Below are positions 26,150 through 34,717 of a stretch of 55,790 nt of DNA, piece by piece. Source of the DNA: a bacterium (lineage in GTDB: Bacteria > Vulcanimicrobiota > Xenobia > Xenobiales > JADMJV01); the NCBI GenBank assembly GCA_018266105.1, contig JAFEBA010000046.1:1-55790 (forward strand), written 5' to 3'. The notes under the pieces are model-generated. The model had not been told where the DNA came from. It searched no databases and saw only the letters and a list, made by a program, of their open reading frames with translations. How positions within the stretch are numbered: the first letter of the stretch is position 1; every line of letters starts with the position of its first letter. The translations under genes and the position numbers were made by a program.

Positions 26150-27801
26150 GGCAGAAGAACGGTGAAGGTGGTGCCGGCTCCCAGCTGACTCTCGACCGAG
26201 ATCTTGCCCCCCAGGCTATGGACGATGGCGTAGACGGTTGAAAGTCCCAGTCCTGTGCCCTTTCCAGGTTCCTTGGTGGTAAAGTAGGGTTCGAAAATAT
26301 GTGCCGCGGTCTCAGCGTCCATGCCTGTGCCCTCATCCCGAACCGTTAATTCTGTCCATGGGTCCCGGTTCCTGGTGGTCAGGCGCACGCGTCCACCCTC
26401 AGGCATGGCATCGCGGGCGTTGACCAGCAGATTGAGAACCACCTGGTCGATCTGAGTGCGCTCGGCGGTGACGCGGTTCCTGGAGTTCAGGCTGGTTTCC
26501 AAAGTGATTTTTCGTCCCAACATGTGGCAGGCCATGGAGGCCATTTCCGAAACGGCCGTGTCCACTTCAAAGCATTGCTGCTCCTGGCCGCGTTTGCCAG
26601 TAAAGTGGAGCAACTGTCGGGTCAGTTCGGTGGCCGACTCCACTGCTTGATCCAGTTCGCCCAGGTAGCCCTGGATGGCTTCCGGATGCTCAAGCTCTTC
26701 GCGCATCAGCGCGGTCAGGCCCGAGAAGATGCACAGAAAATTGTTCAGGTCGTGAGCCACCCCGCCGGCCAGGCGACCCACAGCCTCCATTTTTTGGGCC
26801 TGACGCAGACCCGCCTCAGCCGCGCGTTGGGCGCTCAGGTCGCGGAAGATGCCCAGCACGCTCAGGGGAGTGTCCGGCTCCGGTTCCAGCTTGGAGAAAC
26901 TGCCACAGACCGGAATTTGGCCGTTCAATTGAGTTTCGAACTGAGCCGACTTGCCTTCCAGCAGGGCGTTGTGCAGATGCTCCTTCACCTCTTCGAACTG
27001 CTCAGGCCTGAACATCTGCTGCAGTTGGGTCGGGTTGGCTCCGGCCAGCCGTTCCTGCAGCGAACGGTTGATGAAAATCAGATTCCCCTCCGGCTCCAGT
27101 AAGACGATCAGGTCATGCGCGCTGTCGCACAAAACCCGGTATTTGGCTTCCAACCTGCGCACCCGGCTCTTCACTTTGCGCAGATCCTCGGAGTCGCGCA
27201 CCACCACCACGGAGCGATTGGAGCTACCGCTCAACTGGCTCAGGCTTCGACCCCCGGCCAGCGGGCCGTTCATCAGCTCGTCCAAGGATTGGCCGATCAG
27301 AGTGCCGGAGGCCCGCGCCAGTAATTGGGAATTGCCGCTCAGTCGCCGAATGCGGCGCTGGGCGTCCACTTCCAGCACCAGTGAGCGGCTCCGGACCCGG
27401 GCCGCCGAGCGCTGGACCAAGAGCATGGCCAGCCACATCAGCCAGGCCGCCGCCAGAGTCAGGGGCGGAGTGACCGGGCGAAAATGCAGTTCCAGTCGGC
27501 CCAGCAGCTGACCGGATTCGATCACCGGAACCTGGACATCGTAGAAGTCCGCGGGTCCAAACTTCCAATAGGCCACCCCGTCCGCACCCAGCAACCGAGC
27601 CGAATCCACCTGGCAGTCGCCATTCAGGCGCGCCATTCCGGGTCCGGGCACAAAGGGTCGGCTCTCCAGTCCCATCTGGATTTCCGGACCCAGCAGGCCG
27701 CCCAAAGAACGCGCCAGCAACTGCTGGTGGGAGCGAGCAGTCAGATACCAATCGGCCGTCCAGGCCAGCAGCAGAGGCAGCAGAATGAGCAGGCGTCTCA
27801 A
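26140..27801 (-). CDS. Membrane histidine kinase with PAS domain
   Basis: A 553-residue sensor kinase. A first membrane helix (~3-15), a ~110-residue periplasmic segment and a second helix (~125-140) are followed by two PAS-like domains (~155-345), then HisKA with His in GGVAHDLNNFLCIFSG, and the ATPase (NLLVNARDAMPEGG, VRDEGTGMD, GTGLGLSTVYAI). There is no receiver. TTG 27801 overlaps the stop of the GspF-like gene (TTGA); the ATG 60 codons upstream lies inside that gene and would precede the membrane signal. It sits between secretion genes and a Ser/Thr kinase in one operon. Confidence 0.85.
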   Translation of the reverse strand: MRRLLILLPLLLAWTADWYLTARSHQQLLARSLGGLLGPEIQMGLESRPFVPGPGMARLNGDCQVDSARLLGADGVAYWKFGPADFYDVQVPVIESGQLLGRLELHFRPVTPPLTLAAAWLMWLAMLLVQRSAARVRSRSLVLEVDAQRRIRRLSGNSQLLARASGTLIGQSLDELMNGPLAGGRSLSQLSGSSNRSVVVVRDSEDLRKVKSRVRRLEAKYRVLCDSAHDLIVLLEPEGNLIFINRSLQERLAGANPTQLQQMFRPEQFEEVKEHLHNALLEGKSAQFETQLNGQIPVCGSFSKLEPEPDTPLSVLGIFRDLSAQRAAEAGLRQAQKMEAVGRLAGGVAHDLNNFLCIFSGLTALMREELEHPEAIQGYLGELDQAVESATELTRQLLHFTGKRGQEQQCFEVDTAVSEMASMACHMLGRKITLETSLNSRNRVTAERTQIDQVVLNLLVNARDAMPEGGRVRLTTRNRDPWTELTVRDEGTGMDAETAAHIFEPYFTTKEPGKGTGLGLSTVYAIVHSLGGKISVESQLGAGTTFTVLLPCA

Positions 27802-28694
27802 AGTTGGGCCGCCAGTTTGAGCAAGGGCGCCACCGAGGTTGCCAGAAAGGCCAGCAGCAGCAGCCCCACCAGCAGCATGCAGAGCGGATTGAGCAGGGAC
27901 ACCACTGCTTTCAGGTCGCTCTCCAGCTCCAGCTCGTACAGATCGACCAGCGGCTTGAGCAGCCGATCCAGCGAGCCGCACTCCAGCCCGGCCGCCACCG
28001 TTCCCGCCACCAGCGGAGTGAAATATCCGCAGGCGCGCACGCAGGCGGGTAGGTCCTGGCCGGCTCGCAGACCGGCCTCAATCAGGGCAATGGCGGCCCG
28101 GCAGTCCCCTTCCGGACTGGCGTGAGCGCACAGCTGCAGTGAAGTCAGCATGGGAAAGCCTTGCTCCAGAAGACTTCCCCAGCAAGCTAAGAAACGGCTG
28201 GTGGCCCAGCTTTTACGAAATCGCTTCCAGGGGCCTGGCGCTGGCAGCTGTTTGCGTCGGGTCCACAGCAGTGCCCCGCCTCCGGCCAGAAGGGCGAAAG
28301 GCCAGAGTGGCAGGTGCAACCAGGGTGCCAGCATCAGCACGATGGTCAGCAGGCAGACCATGACCAGACAGGGGTAAGTCAGTTCGGCCTGAATTTTTTG
28401 GCGCAACCGGCTGGAGGTCTCTTCGTACTCGGCCAGATACTTCAGGCAGTCGTCCAGGTTTCCAGACTTTTCGCCCAGCTGAATGATGGCCCGGTGGTAG
28501 CTTGAGAACATGCTCGGGCTCTCGCGCAGGGCCTGGCTCAAGCTGCCGCCGCAGCGCAGCACACTGGCCGCCCGGTAGAGCGGATACCCTTGGGGCAGCT
28601 GACTGGCCACCAGCTCCAGCGAGCGGTCGAGCCGGATCCCGCTGGCCTGCAGCAGGCTCAGACTGCGGAAGATTTGGGCTCGCTGCCACTTCAT
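27798..28694 (-). CDS. Type II secretion / type IV pilus inner-membrane protein (GspF/PilC family)
   Basis: A 298-residue protein with two T2SSF domains, each a helical bundle: one at ~10-105 with LPQGYPLYRAASVLRCGGSL and QLGEKSGNLDDCLKYLA, the other at ~170-275. Membrane helices are near 112-145 and at 268-290. This is the inner-membrane platform protein that works with a GspE/PilB ATPase. It is shorter than the usual ~400 residues, lacking part of the N-terminal cytoplasmic region. No ATPase or prepilin peptidase gene is in the window, so those would have to come from elsewhere. Confidence 0.85.
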   Translation of the reverse strand: MKWQRAQIFRSLSLLQASGIRLDRSLELVASQLPQGYPLYRAASVLRCGGSLSQALRESPSMFSSYHRAIIQLGEKSGNLDDCLKYLAEYEETSSRLRQKIQAELTYPCLVMVCLLTIVLMLAPWLHLPLWPFALLAGGGALLWTRRKQLPAPGPWKRFRKSWATSRFLACWGSLLEQGFPMLTSLQLCAHASPEGDCRAAIALIEAGLRAGQDLPACVRACGYFTPLVAGTVAAGLECGSLDRLLKPLVDLYELELESDLKAVVSLLNPLCMLLVGLLLLAFLATSVAPLLKLAAQL

Positions 28695-29251
28695 TTCAAC
28701 TGTCTCGCGTTGACGGTGGCCTGCAGGCTCAAATCTCCCACCTTCAGACTGAGTCGGAACGGACCCCGCGGCCTGGGGTCGGCCGGGCTAAATTCGAGAC
28801 GGGCCTGTGACCCCGACAGTTTGTGCCAGCGCAAATTGACCACGCAGCTCTGGCATTGGCTCAGCGTCAGGCCTTCTTTCCAGGTCAGGGGCAGCTGAAA
28901 GCTGCTCTGCCAGGAGAGCTGGGCCCGCCTCACGCCCTTCAAATCATAAAACCATCCCTGGTCGCTCATCAGCACGGTTCCATCCGAGGTCCAACCGCCC
29001 ATCGGTCGGCCCGCCAGCCAGCCCTGATTGGGGTCATAAAACAAGCTGCTCTGGAGCGCCAGGCGCAGATCCGAGCACAGCAGTTGCATACTCTGGTGGG
29101 CGGCCCGCAAGCTTTCGGCCTGCTGCAGTCCGCGTGCCTGCAGATTCAGGCTGGGATAGAGAAAGCTCGAGCCCAGATAGAGAAGCACCAGCGCCAGCGC
29201 CTGATAGACCAGCACTTCGGCCAGGCTCAGGCCGGCCCTAGTGCTGCGCAA
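28691..29251 (-). CDS. Pseudopilin-like protein (type IV prepilin signal)
   Basis: A 186-residue protein. TTG 29251 starts a short basic leader ending in Gly, followed by LSLAEVLVYQALALVLLYLG: a class III prepilin signal with Glu at mature position 5 and a hydrophobic N-terminal helix. The C-terminal part is a beta-rich head with a Cys pair (CQSC). It resembles minor pseudopilins (GspJ/PilW type). It overlaps the upstream gene by 14 bases and the downstream GspF gene by 4. The upstream extension of the frame overlaps the neighbouring gene and has no export signal. Confidence 0.72.
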   Translation of the reverse strand: MRSTRAGLSLAEVLVYQALALVLLYLGSSFLYPSLNLQARGLQQAESLRAAHQSMQLLCSDLRLALQSSLFYDPNQGWLAGRPMGGWTSDGTVLMSDQGWFYDLKGVRRAQLSWQSSFQLPLTWKEGLTLSQCQSCVVNLRWHKLSGSQARLEFSPADPRPRGPFRLSLKVGDLSLQATVNARQLK

Positions 29252-29624
29252 GATAATCCCCCAGCTCCAGTTGGTGAGAACCCAGGGCGTCTTTCCAGTT
29301 GACCTGGCAGCTGGCCTGGAGCAGTTGCTCGGGGGCCTCTCCCGCCACCGCCTGCAGGCTGATCTGGGAATGGAACACCACCCCTTCAAATTCGTGGTCA
29401 GGCTGAGCCTTCGTGCCCACCGGTGGTAGGGGTCGCGCCACCTGATCCAGGCCCTCCAGACTGGCCTGGGCAAACTCCAGGGCGTGACCGCGAAAGCGAT
29501 CCTGATGCAGCAGCAAGGAACTGCTGGGAAACAGGCTGAGCACGAAAAAGGCCACCAGCCCCAGCAGGCAACTGGAGATGACGGTTTCCATCAACAGAAC
29601 CGCTCCTAGGGGTCTTCGCGCCAC
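29238..29624 (-). CDS. Pseudopilin-like minor protein
   Basis: A 128-residue protein with a basic start (MARRPLG) and a hydrophobic helix (AVLLMETVISSCLLGLVAFF). Gly7 is the likely prepilin cleavage site, with Glu six residues later, an off-by-one placement compared with typical Glu5. The rest is a small polar head. It resembles GspI/PilV-type minor pseudopilins. It overlaps both neighbours (19 bases upstream, 14 downstream) in the coupled operon. Confidence 0.65.
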   Translation of the reverse strand: MARRPLGAVLLMETVISSCLLGLVAFFVLSLFPSSSLLLHQDRFRGHALEFAQASLEGLDQVARPLPPVGTKAQPDHEFEGVVFHSQISLQAVAGEAPEQLLQASCQVNWKDALGSHQLELGDYLAQH

Positions 29625-30982
29625 GAAATCACCTCCAGAGGTTGGCCATTGCCCAGAAAGTCGCTCAAATTGAAGGCCAGCGAGGGATCGGAGTTTGAGA
29701 CAAAGCTATCGATGCTGACCCAGGCACCGCGCGCACCTTTAGCGCTGAATTTGGTTGGCGTCGATTCTGTATTCTTGCCCGAAGGCGAGCCCGGAATCAG
29801 CATTGAACCGGTTGGCAGAGAGAGTCGAGTGACCTGTGGGTCGTAGGCCAGGCTGGCGTCCTGGATCAAGGTGGCCTGATCGCTTCCGCTGGAAACAAAA
29901 GCTCCCACCAGGCTCAGCTGCTGAGCCGTCAGCCCTCCTTGAGTGTAGACTAGACCATGAAACTGGGAAGCCTGGGCTCCCACACCGGTCAGTAGCACGT
30001 GTCCCCCCGAGAGCAGCACGGCCCGGTCCGAGGTCTCCAGTTGAATTCCCTGTTGCACCTGGGTCTGGCCCATCACCACCAGCAGACCGCTGCCCGAGAT
30101 CCCGTTGGTCACCACCAGATCGCCATTTACAAACAAACTGGCGCCTTGCAAATTCAGGTGGCCCTGGACGGTCATGTCGGTGGAGCAGCGGCAGATCCCG
30201 CAAAGGTCCTGGTTGCCGGTCAGCGTGGGGATATCCTGAAAGGCCAGGCGGCCAAAGGGATCATAAGACTTCAAGTCGATCTTGGGCAGCTCCACCTGGC
30301 TGGCATGGAGAAAAGTCTGTCCGTTCACCTTGGCCAGAGGGTCCAGAAACACACCTCCGGCGCAGCGCAAGTCTCCGCTCACGAAGCTCTCCGGGCCCAG
30401 GGCCACGGCCCGGTCCGAACAGGAGTTGGAGGCCAGGTCCCCGGGCAGCAGGTTCTGAGTGTTGTTGGACAGGGAACCGATGCGCGTGGCTCCGCTGCTT
30501 TCAACCGGTCCCTGGGAGGCCAGCACGTAGGGAAAGTCGGCCCGGCGCAGCAAGGCCTCTATGCGTACCTGGCTGGAGCGGCACTTGCCCACCCCGATCA
30601 GCAGAGCGCTGCGCGCGGGAACCGGCCACCCCCGACTGTCGGCTACGGCTGCCTGACCCAATAGATTGTTCAGACTGGCGTTGGCGCCCTGAAAGACCAC
30701 ACAGCCCTGGGCACCAGCCGGGTCGCCCGGCAGGGTCACGGTCAGGCCTTCCCCTGATTTCAAGCCATAGTCGCTCTGATTGCGCAGCCGCAAACAGCAG
30801 CGCTTGACGGCCGCCTCAGCCAGATTGCGCGCCCGGGTCTTGTTCTCCAGCCCGCAGATCAAGCCATGGTCGCTCAGCACCGTGCCCAAAAGCACGAATA
30901 CGACCAGAAAGAGCAGACAGGCCAGCGCCAGTACGCTGGGCAGCCCCATGGCCAGATTGCGATGCAGTCGCCTGGATCTCAC
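29606..30982 (-). CDS. PilX-like minor pilus protein with beta-helix C-terminus
   Basis: A 458-residue first gene of the operon. A basic N-terminus (MRSRRLHRNLAMG) precedes one hydrophobic helix (LPSVLALACLLFLVVFVLL) without the Glu5 of true pilins, as in PilX/GspK-type proteins. A Cys-containing domain follows, then from ~220 a repetitive hydrophobic/Gly pattern (VQGHLNLQGASLFVNGDLVV, then LLVVMGQTQVQQGIQL) typical of a polymer-like beta-helix. GTG 30982 gives the basic leader; ATG 30949 is an alternative. No Shine-Dalgarno sequence is seen. A perfect palindrome covers the start. Confidence 0.7.
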   Translation of the reverse strand: MRSRRLHRNLAMGLPSVLALACLLFLVVFVLLGTVLSDHGLICGLENKTRARNLAEAAVKRCCLRLRNQSDYGLKSGEGLTVTLPGDPAGAQGCVVFQGANASLNNLLGQAAVADSRGWPVPARSALLIGVGKCRSSQVRIEALLRRADFPYVLASQGPVESSGATRIGSLSNNTQNLLPGDLASNSCSDRAVALGPESFVSGDLRCAGGVFLDPLAKVNGQTFLHASQVELPKIDLKSYDPFGRLAFQDIPTLTGNQDLCGICRCSTDMTVQGHLNLQGASLFVNGDLVVTNGISGSGLLVVMGQTQVQQGIQLETSDRAVLLSGGHVLLTGVGAQASQFHGLVYTQGGLTAQQLSLVGAFVSSGSDQATLIQDASLAYDPQVTRLSLPTGSMLIPGSPSGKNTESTPTKFSAKGARGAWVSIDSFVSNSDPSLAFNLSDFLGNGQPLEVISWREDP

Positions 30983-30993
30983 AGTAATACTGT
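30981..30993. promoter_or_regulatory. Palindrome at the start of the pseudopilin operon
   Basis: ACAGTA-A-TACTGT, a perfect 13-bp inverted repeat covering the GTG start of the first operon gene. TTGTCA lies about ten bases further upstream on the minus strand. It could be an operator controlling the whole six-gene operon. Confidence 0.4.
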
Positions 30994-31080
30994 AATCGCT
31001 CTGACAAGGTCGTGGGGGGAGGGTTTACCCTCTATTCTTCCCGATTGGTAGGAATTACTCATAAGTCTCCAGGCCGCCGA

Positions 31081-31494
31081 TCAGACGACCCCGACTCGCG
31101 CACCTTCGAGCATAACGCTTGCTACTACCTGATAGGCACGCGTCCAGGCGCCTTCGAGCTCCGGGGTCCAGAGGGGACCGGCGACCTCGGCCAGCGCCGC
31201 CAGCAGACATTCGCCCACGGCCGGATAATGCTCGGGTAAAGTTCCATAGTTGATGTGGCGCGCCCCCATCTGACGCAACGGCTCCAGGAGCTTTTCGGGC
31301 TGGTCGCAATTCTTGACCACCAGCGCCAGTGAGGCCAACAATTTGCCCTGTTGCTTTTTCATCTCCACCTGGGCAAACAGCGGCCGCACGGCCGGATAAC
31401 GCTCGAATAAAATCGCATAAAACCGATCCAGTAAGTGCTGAGCCTGGGGGGTCACGGCTTCAAACGAAGTCCTGAGTAACTCGACGTCGGACAT
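31081..31494 (-). CDS. Single-domain globin of the flavohemoglobin-like class
   Basis: A 137-residue heme protein similar to Vitreoscilla hemoglobin. The proximal (F8) His is His80 in MGARHINYG, followed by HYPAVGECLL, and Tyr26 occupies the B10 position (DRFYAIL) that stabilises bound ligand. There is no flavin reductase domain, so oxygen or nitric oxide binding or detoxification would need a separate reductase. It lies alone between the pseudopilin operon and the Mur-ligase-like gene. Confidence 0.9.
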   Translation of the reverse strand: MSDVELLRTSFEAVTPQAQHLLDRFYAILFERYPAVRPLFAQVEMKKQQGKLLASLALVVKNCDQPEKLLEPLRQMGARHINYGTLPEHYPAVGECLLAALAEVAGPLWTPELEGAWTRAYQVVASVMLEGARVGVV

Positions 31495-31568
31495 AAAAAA
31501 GCTCCTTCCGCTCTCTGCTTACCTCTTCGGCAGCAGGCGGGACGCGCTCAAGTAGCCAGAAGGAGGGC

Positions 31569-32723
31569 TTAGAGCGCCCCCAGTGCCAGCCTCTCTTCCT
31601 GAAGCATGGGAAATCCCGGCGAGACCAGCACATCCCCCGGGCAGGCCTGAAGAGCGGCCTGAACCGCCTCAGCCAGGCTGCCGTGAAGGTACGAGCCGGA
31701 CAGTTGCGGATGCAGCCATTCCCCCGCGCTGCCGAAAAGGTCCACCCGGGCGCAGCACCGGCGCACCCGGTCGATCCACTCTTCCAGAGCCTCCTGTTCC
31801 AGGCGACTGGAGTGAACCTTGTGGCCCGCGATCTCCAGCAGCCCACCCGCCACCAGATGGGTTCCGGCCTGAAGCCGATAGCTCGCCTTGCGCGGAGTCG
31901 CCGCCAGCGTATCATCGACCAATCGTCCGAGTCGTGCGGCGCGATGGGGCGGAAGTTCGAACCGTTCCGGAAGGGCCCACTCCAGCCCCGAGGCCTCGGC
32001 CACAGCCAGCGCACACAGCAAGGCCGGAGTCGGCTCGACTTTCAGTTGGCGCTGGCCCCCCGGGCCTTCCAGCAAAATTCCGCCGCCGTAGGGGAACACC
32101 CTGACCATCCCCTCGGGCGGTTCCGCCTCCAGCGAGAACCAGGCCCGGCGCGCTGGCGAAGCCTCGGCCAGGCCCTGGGCCTCCCGGTCATGCCAGGGCA
32201 GCACCGCCACATCGTCCGCGCTCTGAAACCGAAAGAGCCTGCTCTTGGCCTCCCGATAGGCTTCCAGCGAGCCATGAATCTCCAAATGATCGGGCCAAAA
32301 ATTGGTGACCGCGGCCACCCGAGGCGAATGGTGGCAAAAGGCCAGATGTGAAGACGTCAGTTCAGCCACCACCGTCCCGACGGTGTCCAAAAGGCTTGGT
32401 CCCGGCCAAAGATTTTGGGCTCGTGCCCGATTACTGCAGCACTCCTGGAGAAGCTGAGTCAGATACCACGAAGTGGTGGTTTTGCCCGCGGTGCCCGTCA
32501 CCGCCACAACATCTCGCGTCTGCAGCAAGAAATCTGCCAGACATGACACCCTTCCCATCCCAAGCCGCGGATCCAGCGGACTGGTCCAGACATCCGGCCA
32601 GAACTCCTCAGTGCCTGAAAACTGGCTGCCGACCCTGGCCGGACGCCCGTGACGATTCAGCCAATCCGCCGTCTCTTCGGCCGCCTCAGGTCCATCCATT
32701 GCAGACGGTTCCACTACAATCAT
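31569..32723 (-). CDS. MurD-like Mur ligase, short form
   Basis: A 384-residue ATP-dependent amide ligase of the Mur family, closest to MurD (UDP-MurNAc-Ala:D-Glu ligase). Visible are the P-loop TGTAGKTTT, the ELTSSHL segment, NFWPDHLEIHG with the DH pair, and the C-terminal SGSYLHGSLAEAV and GDVLVSPGFPM. It is about 50 residues shorter than normal MurD, mostly at the N-terminus, and the C-terminal motif lacks the usual Asp-x-Phe. It is not in a dcw cluster. It could be the cell's MurD or a paralogue for another peptide-like substrate. ATG 32723 has GGGGA just upstream; TTG 32744 is an alternative. Confidence 0.72.
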   Translation of the reverse strand: MIVVEPSAMDGPEAAEETADWLNRHGRPARVGSQFSGTEEFWPDVWTSPLDPRLGMGRVSCLADFLLQTRDVVAVTGTAGKTTTSWYLTQLLQECCSNRARAQNLWPGPSLLDTVGTVVAELTSSHLAFCHHSPRVAAVTNFWPDHLEIHGSLEAYREAKSRLFRFQSADDVAVLPWHDREAQGLAEASPARRAWFSLEAEPPEGMVRVFPYGGGILLEGPGGQRQLKVEPTPALLCALAVAEASGLEWALPERFELPPHRAARLGRLVDDTLAATPRKASYRLQAGTHLVAGGLLEIAGHKVHSSRLEQEALEEWIDRVRRCCARVDLFGSAGEWLHPQLSGSYLHGSLAEAVQAALQACPGDVLVSPGFPMLQEERLALGAL

Positions 32724-33035
32724 TTCCCCAGAACCATTGACCAACCAGGGGGTCAGACCTTCCCCAGCCCCGCCCCTTCATCTAGCGCGACCCCAGGGTC
32801 ATTGAACAACGGGCGGGCAGACCTGCGAACTCCAACCCCCTGGGCTTACCCCTAGATTGCCCGCTAAGCACTCCATCGGCGGCCGAGCCGCTTCATTCAT
32901 GCGAAGGATGAGTGGATAGCCCGACCCGTGCGGGGCGCTGACCAGGCTCCCCCCTCTCAAGCTTTCAGCGCCGGAACTTGCCGGTTGCGCCTGGTCGTCC
33001 GCCTCGGGTCCGGGCTGAGCCAGAGTCGGTCGGGG

Positions 33036-33054
33036 TGTAAATCGTTAATTTACA
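33036..33054. promoter_or_regulatory. Palindrome TGTAAAT-N5-ATTTACA
   Basis: A perfect 7-bp inverted repeat with a 5-base centre, 98 bases upstream of the gene at 33152. Spacing and symmetry fit a homodimeric regulator site; the regulator is unknown. Confidence 0.55.
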
Positions 33055-33104
33055 ACTGGTTCACAATCAACTCCGGTCTATCACCTTTTTAACACCGTGG
33101 TGGG

Positions 33105-33121
33105 GTTAAGCTGAGCTTAAC
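33105..33121. promoter_or_regulatory. Palindrome GTTAAGCT-G-AGCTTAAC
   Basis: A perfect 17-bp inverted repeat centred 39 bases upstream of the ATG at 33152, where it would overlap the promoter. Probably an operator. Confidence 0.55.
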
Positions 33122-33151
33122 TAGCCTGAGGCTTACGATGTAGAGGAGAAA

Positions 33152-33487
33152 ATGATGAACCTGACAGCAATGACGACTTCGAACCCTTCACCCCGTCCCG
33201 TAGAAGCCCAGCGCGGTTCTGAAAACGAGTCTCCTCGTGATGGAGGGATTACGCCAGAGCCCGCCGAGCCTGCAGAAAGCTCGCAGATTTCGCGCGAAGC
33301 CACGCGCCCGCCCGCGGCCAGCAGTGGACCCAACTTCAACATTAGCTTTGGGGATATCAATCTCGGCACGAGCAACAGCACCACTCCCGGTCGGTCTCGC
33401 AACACCACGGCCCCCCGTCGCACTCGTGCCCGTGCCGAAGACCATCCGGTTTCGAGTTCTTCTGCGGCCCGAAGGAGTAGACCGTGA
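33152..33487 (+). CDS. Low-complexity hypothetical protein
   Basis: A 111-residue protein rich in Pro, Ser, Glu and Arg and probably largely disordered. One structured patch, NFNISFGDINLGT, lies near the middle; the C-terminus is basic. ATG 33152 or 33155 follows GAGGAG. The stop overlaps the GTG of the next gene (GTGA), so the two are co-translated. No family was recognised. It could be a chaperone or effector-like partner of the following gene, which also begins with a Pro-rich tail. Confidence 0.5.
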   Translation: MMNLTAMTTSNPSPRPVEAQRGSENESPRDGGITPEPAEPAESSQISREATRPPAASSGPNFNISFGDINLGTSNSTTPGRSRNTTAPRRTRARAEDHPVSSSSAARRSRP

Positions 33488-34596
33488 ACGCGACGGCCGC
33501 TCCCCCTGAGGTTTCAACCCTTCGGCCGCAAGTTCCAGCTCCAACCCCGGCTCAGAATGCTGAACCCGTCAGGCCGACGGAACCAACCTCCGCTCGCGGT
33601 GACCGGGCCGAGGTCAGTAGCGAGGCTCGGGAGGCCTCTGGACCGGCACCGAGCCTGTCTCCAGCCGGCGTCCCCAACCTGGGGGCGTCACTGGGGGCCG
33701 TGGTCGACCCGCCGGGGGTAAACTTCCGATTCACAGGTCCTGTTCGCCTCAATCAATCTGACTACGAAGGACTGAGGGGGGCTTTTGTTGGCGACGGGGT
33801 CGACTTGAATCGAGTCACGCCGGGGATGATCTCTGGCGGTTTGGACGCCTCCCAGCGCCAGCGCCTGATGGGCACCCTGAGCGAGACTCGCGGAGAATTC
33901 ACCCACCCGCAGGCGGGCGTTCCCCAGCAACAAACGTTGGATGGGGTGTTTGCGGCCCGCATGTCCGAGCTCGAGGCTGCACGAGGCCTCCAAGGTCAGG
34001 CCACCGCCGGCCTCTACGCCGCCAGTCCCGAATCCTTTCCGTCTCCCCGCTCCATGGACGACCGCACGCAGCAGCAGATTGCCGGCAACCTGGCGTCCGT
34101 CATCCGAGACCGGCTCAATCTGGAGAGGGGAGAGGCTTCGATTGATACAGTTCGTGATTTAGGTGAAATCACTGGCGCTTATCTGGCTAGAAATCCTGGC
34201 TCCGTAGGCGCTCTCACGTCGCAAGCACAGCGGGGACTTCAGGGAGTGGACTTTCCGGACGCAAGGACGGCCTATACAAATTCGGGACGCGTGCTCGGTT
34301 CGCTGGCGGCCGGGATCCAGCAGTCTGGACAGTCCCCCAGCAACCATATGACAGGCTTGCTCGGGATCGCCGGTGCGTTCGCCGGTGGTCCGGTGCTCGG
34401 AACCGTTGGGGGTGTGGTGGGAAGTATCCTTGACCGGCCCGACGGGAGAACCCGAGAGCAAACTGAACGAGACGCAAGCGAATGGCGTACTCAACTGACC
34501 CGCAGGTTGGAACGGGTTATTCCAGACCGGCTTGGGCTGACCGAGCTGCAGCTCGGGATCGACGACGCGGTTCGAACCGTAACTGGCAGGTTGTGA
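33484..34596 (+). CDS. Hypothetical protein with disordered N-terminus and Gly-rich membrane-like segment
   Basis: A 370-residue protein. Residues 1-70 are Pro/Ala/Thr-rich and probably disordered. A mixed helical domain (~80-270) includes SDYEGLRGAFVGDGVDLNRVTP, which recalls helical domains that recognise calcium or peptides but lacks a clear EF-hand. A Gly-rich hydrophobic stretch (~290-325: GLLGIAGAFAGGPVLGTVGG) resembles a membrane-inserting hairpin, and the C-terminus is helical and charged. There is no signal peptide. The layout, with a disordered start and a hydrophobic hairpin, recalls secreted effectors or toxins, but this is a guess. Confidence 0.5.
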   Translation: MNATAAPPEVSTLRPQVPAPTPAQNAEPVRPTEPTSARGDRAEVSSEAREASGPAPSLSPAGVPNLGASLGAVVDPPGVNFRFTGPVRLNQSDYEGLRGAFVGDGVDLNRVTPGMISGGLDASQRQRLMGTLSETRGEFTHPQAGVPQQQTLDGVFAARMSELEAARGLQGQATAGLYAASPESFPSPRSMDDRTQQQIAGNLASVIRDRLNLERGEASIDTVRDLGEITGAYLARNPGSVGALTSQAQRGLQGVDFPDARTAYTNSGRVLGSLAAGIQQSGQSPSNHMTGLLGIAGAFAGGPVLGTVGGVVGSILDRPDGRTREQTERDASEWRTQLTRRLERVIPDRLGLTELQLGIDDAVRTVTGRL

Positions 34597-34717
34597 GTCG
34601 CTCGTAAGTTGGTTTGATCCAACCCGCCCACCCGCGTGGTCAAACCGTAGAGATTTGTGATGTTTTGGTAACAATTTGTGCCTGAGTTTGTCGATCAGGG
34701 AGGCCAAACTGTGGGCT

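Larger units (their letters stand above)
32724..33151. other. Intergenic regulatory region, about 430 bases
   Basis: A divergent spacer between the MurD-like gene and the two-gene unit at 33152. No gene was seen. The right half is AT-richer and holds two long perfect palindromes (33036-33054 and 33105-33121), followed by GAGGAG before the next gene. The left half is GC-rich and shows nothing recognisable. Confidence 0.6.

Noticed and set aside
27802..27981. 60-codon extension of the histidine kinase frame into the GspF gene
   Set aside because: It overlaps the GspF coding sequence; the TTGA junction is typical of coupled genes in this operon.
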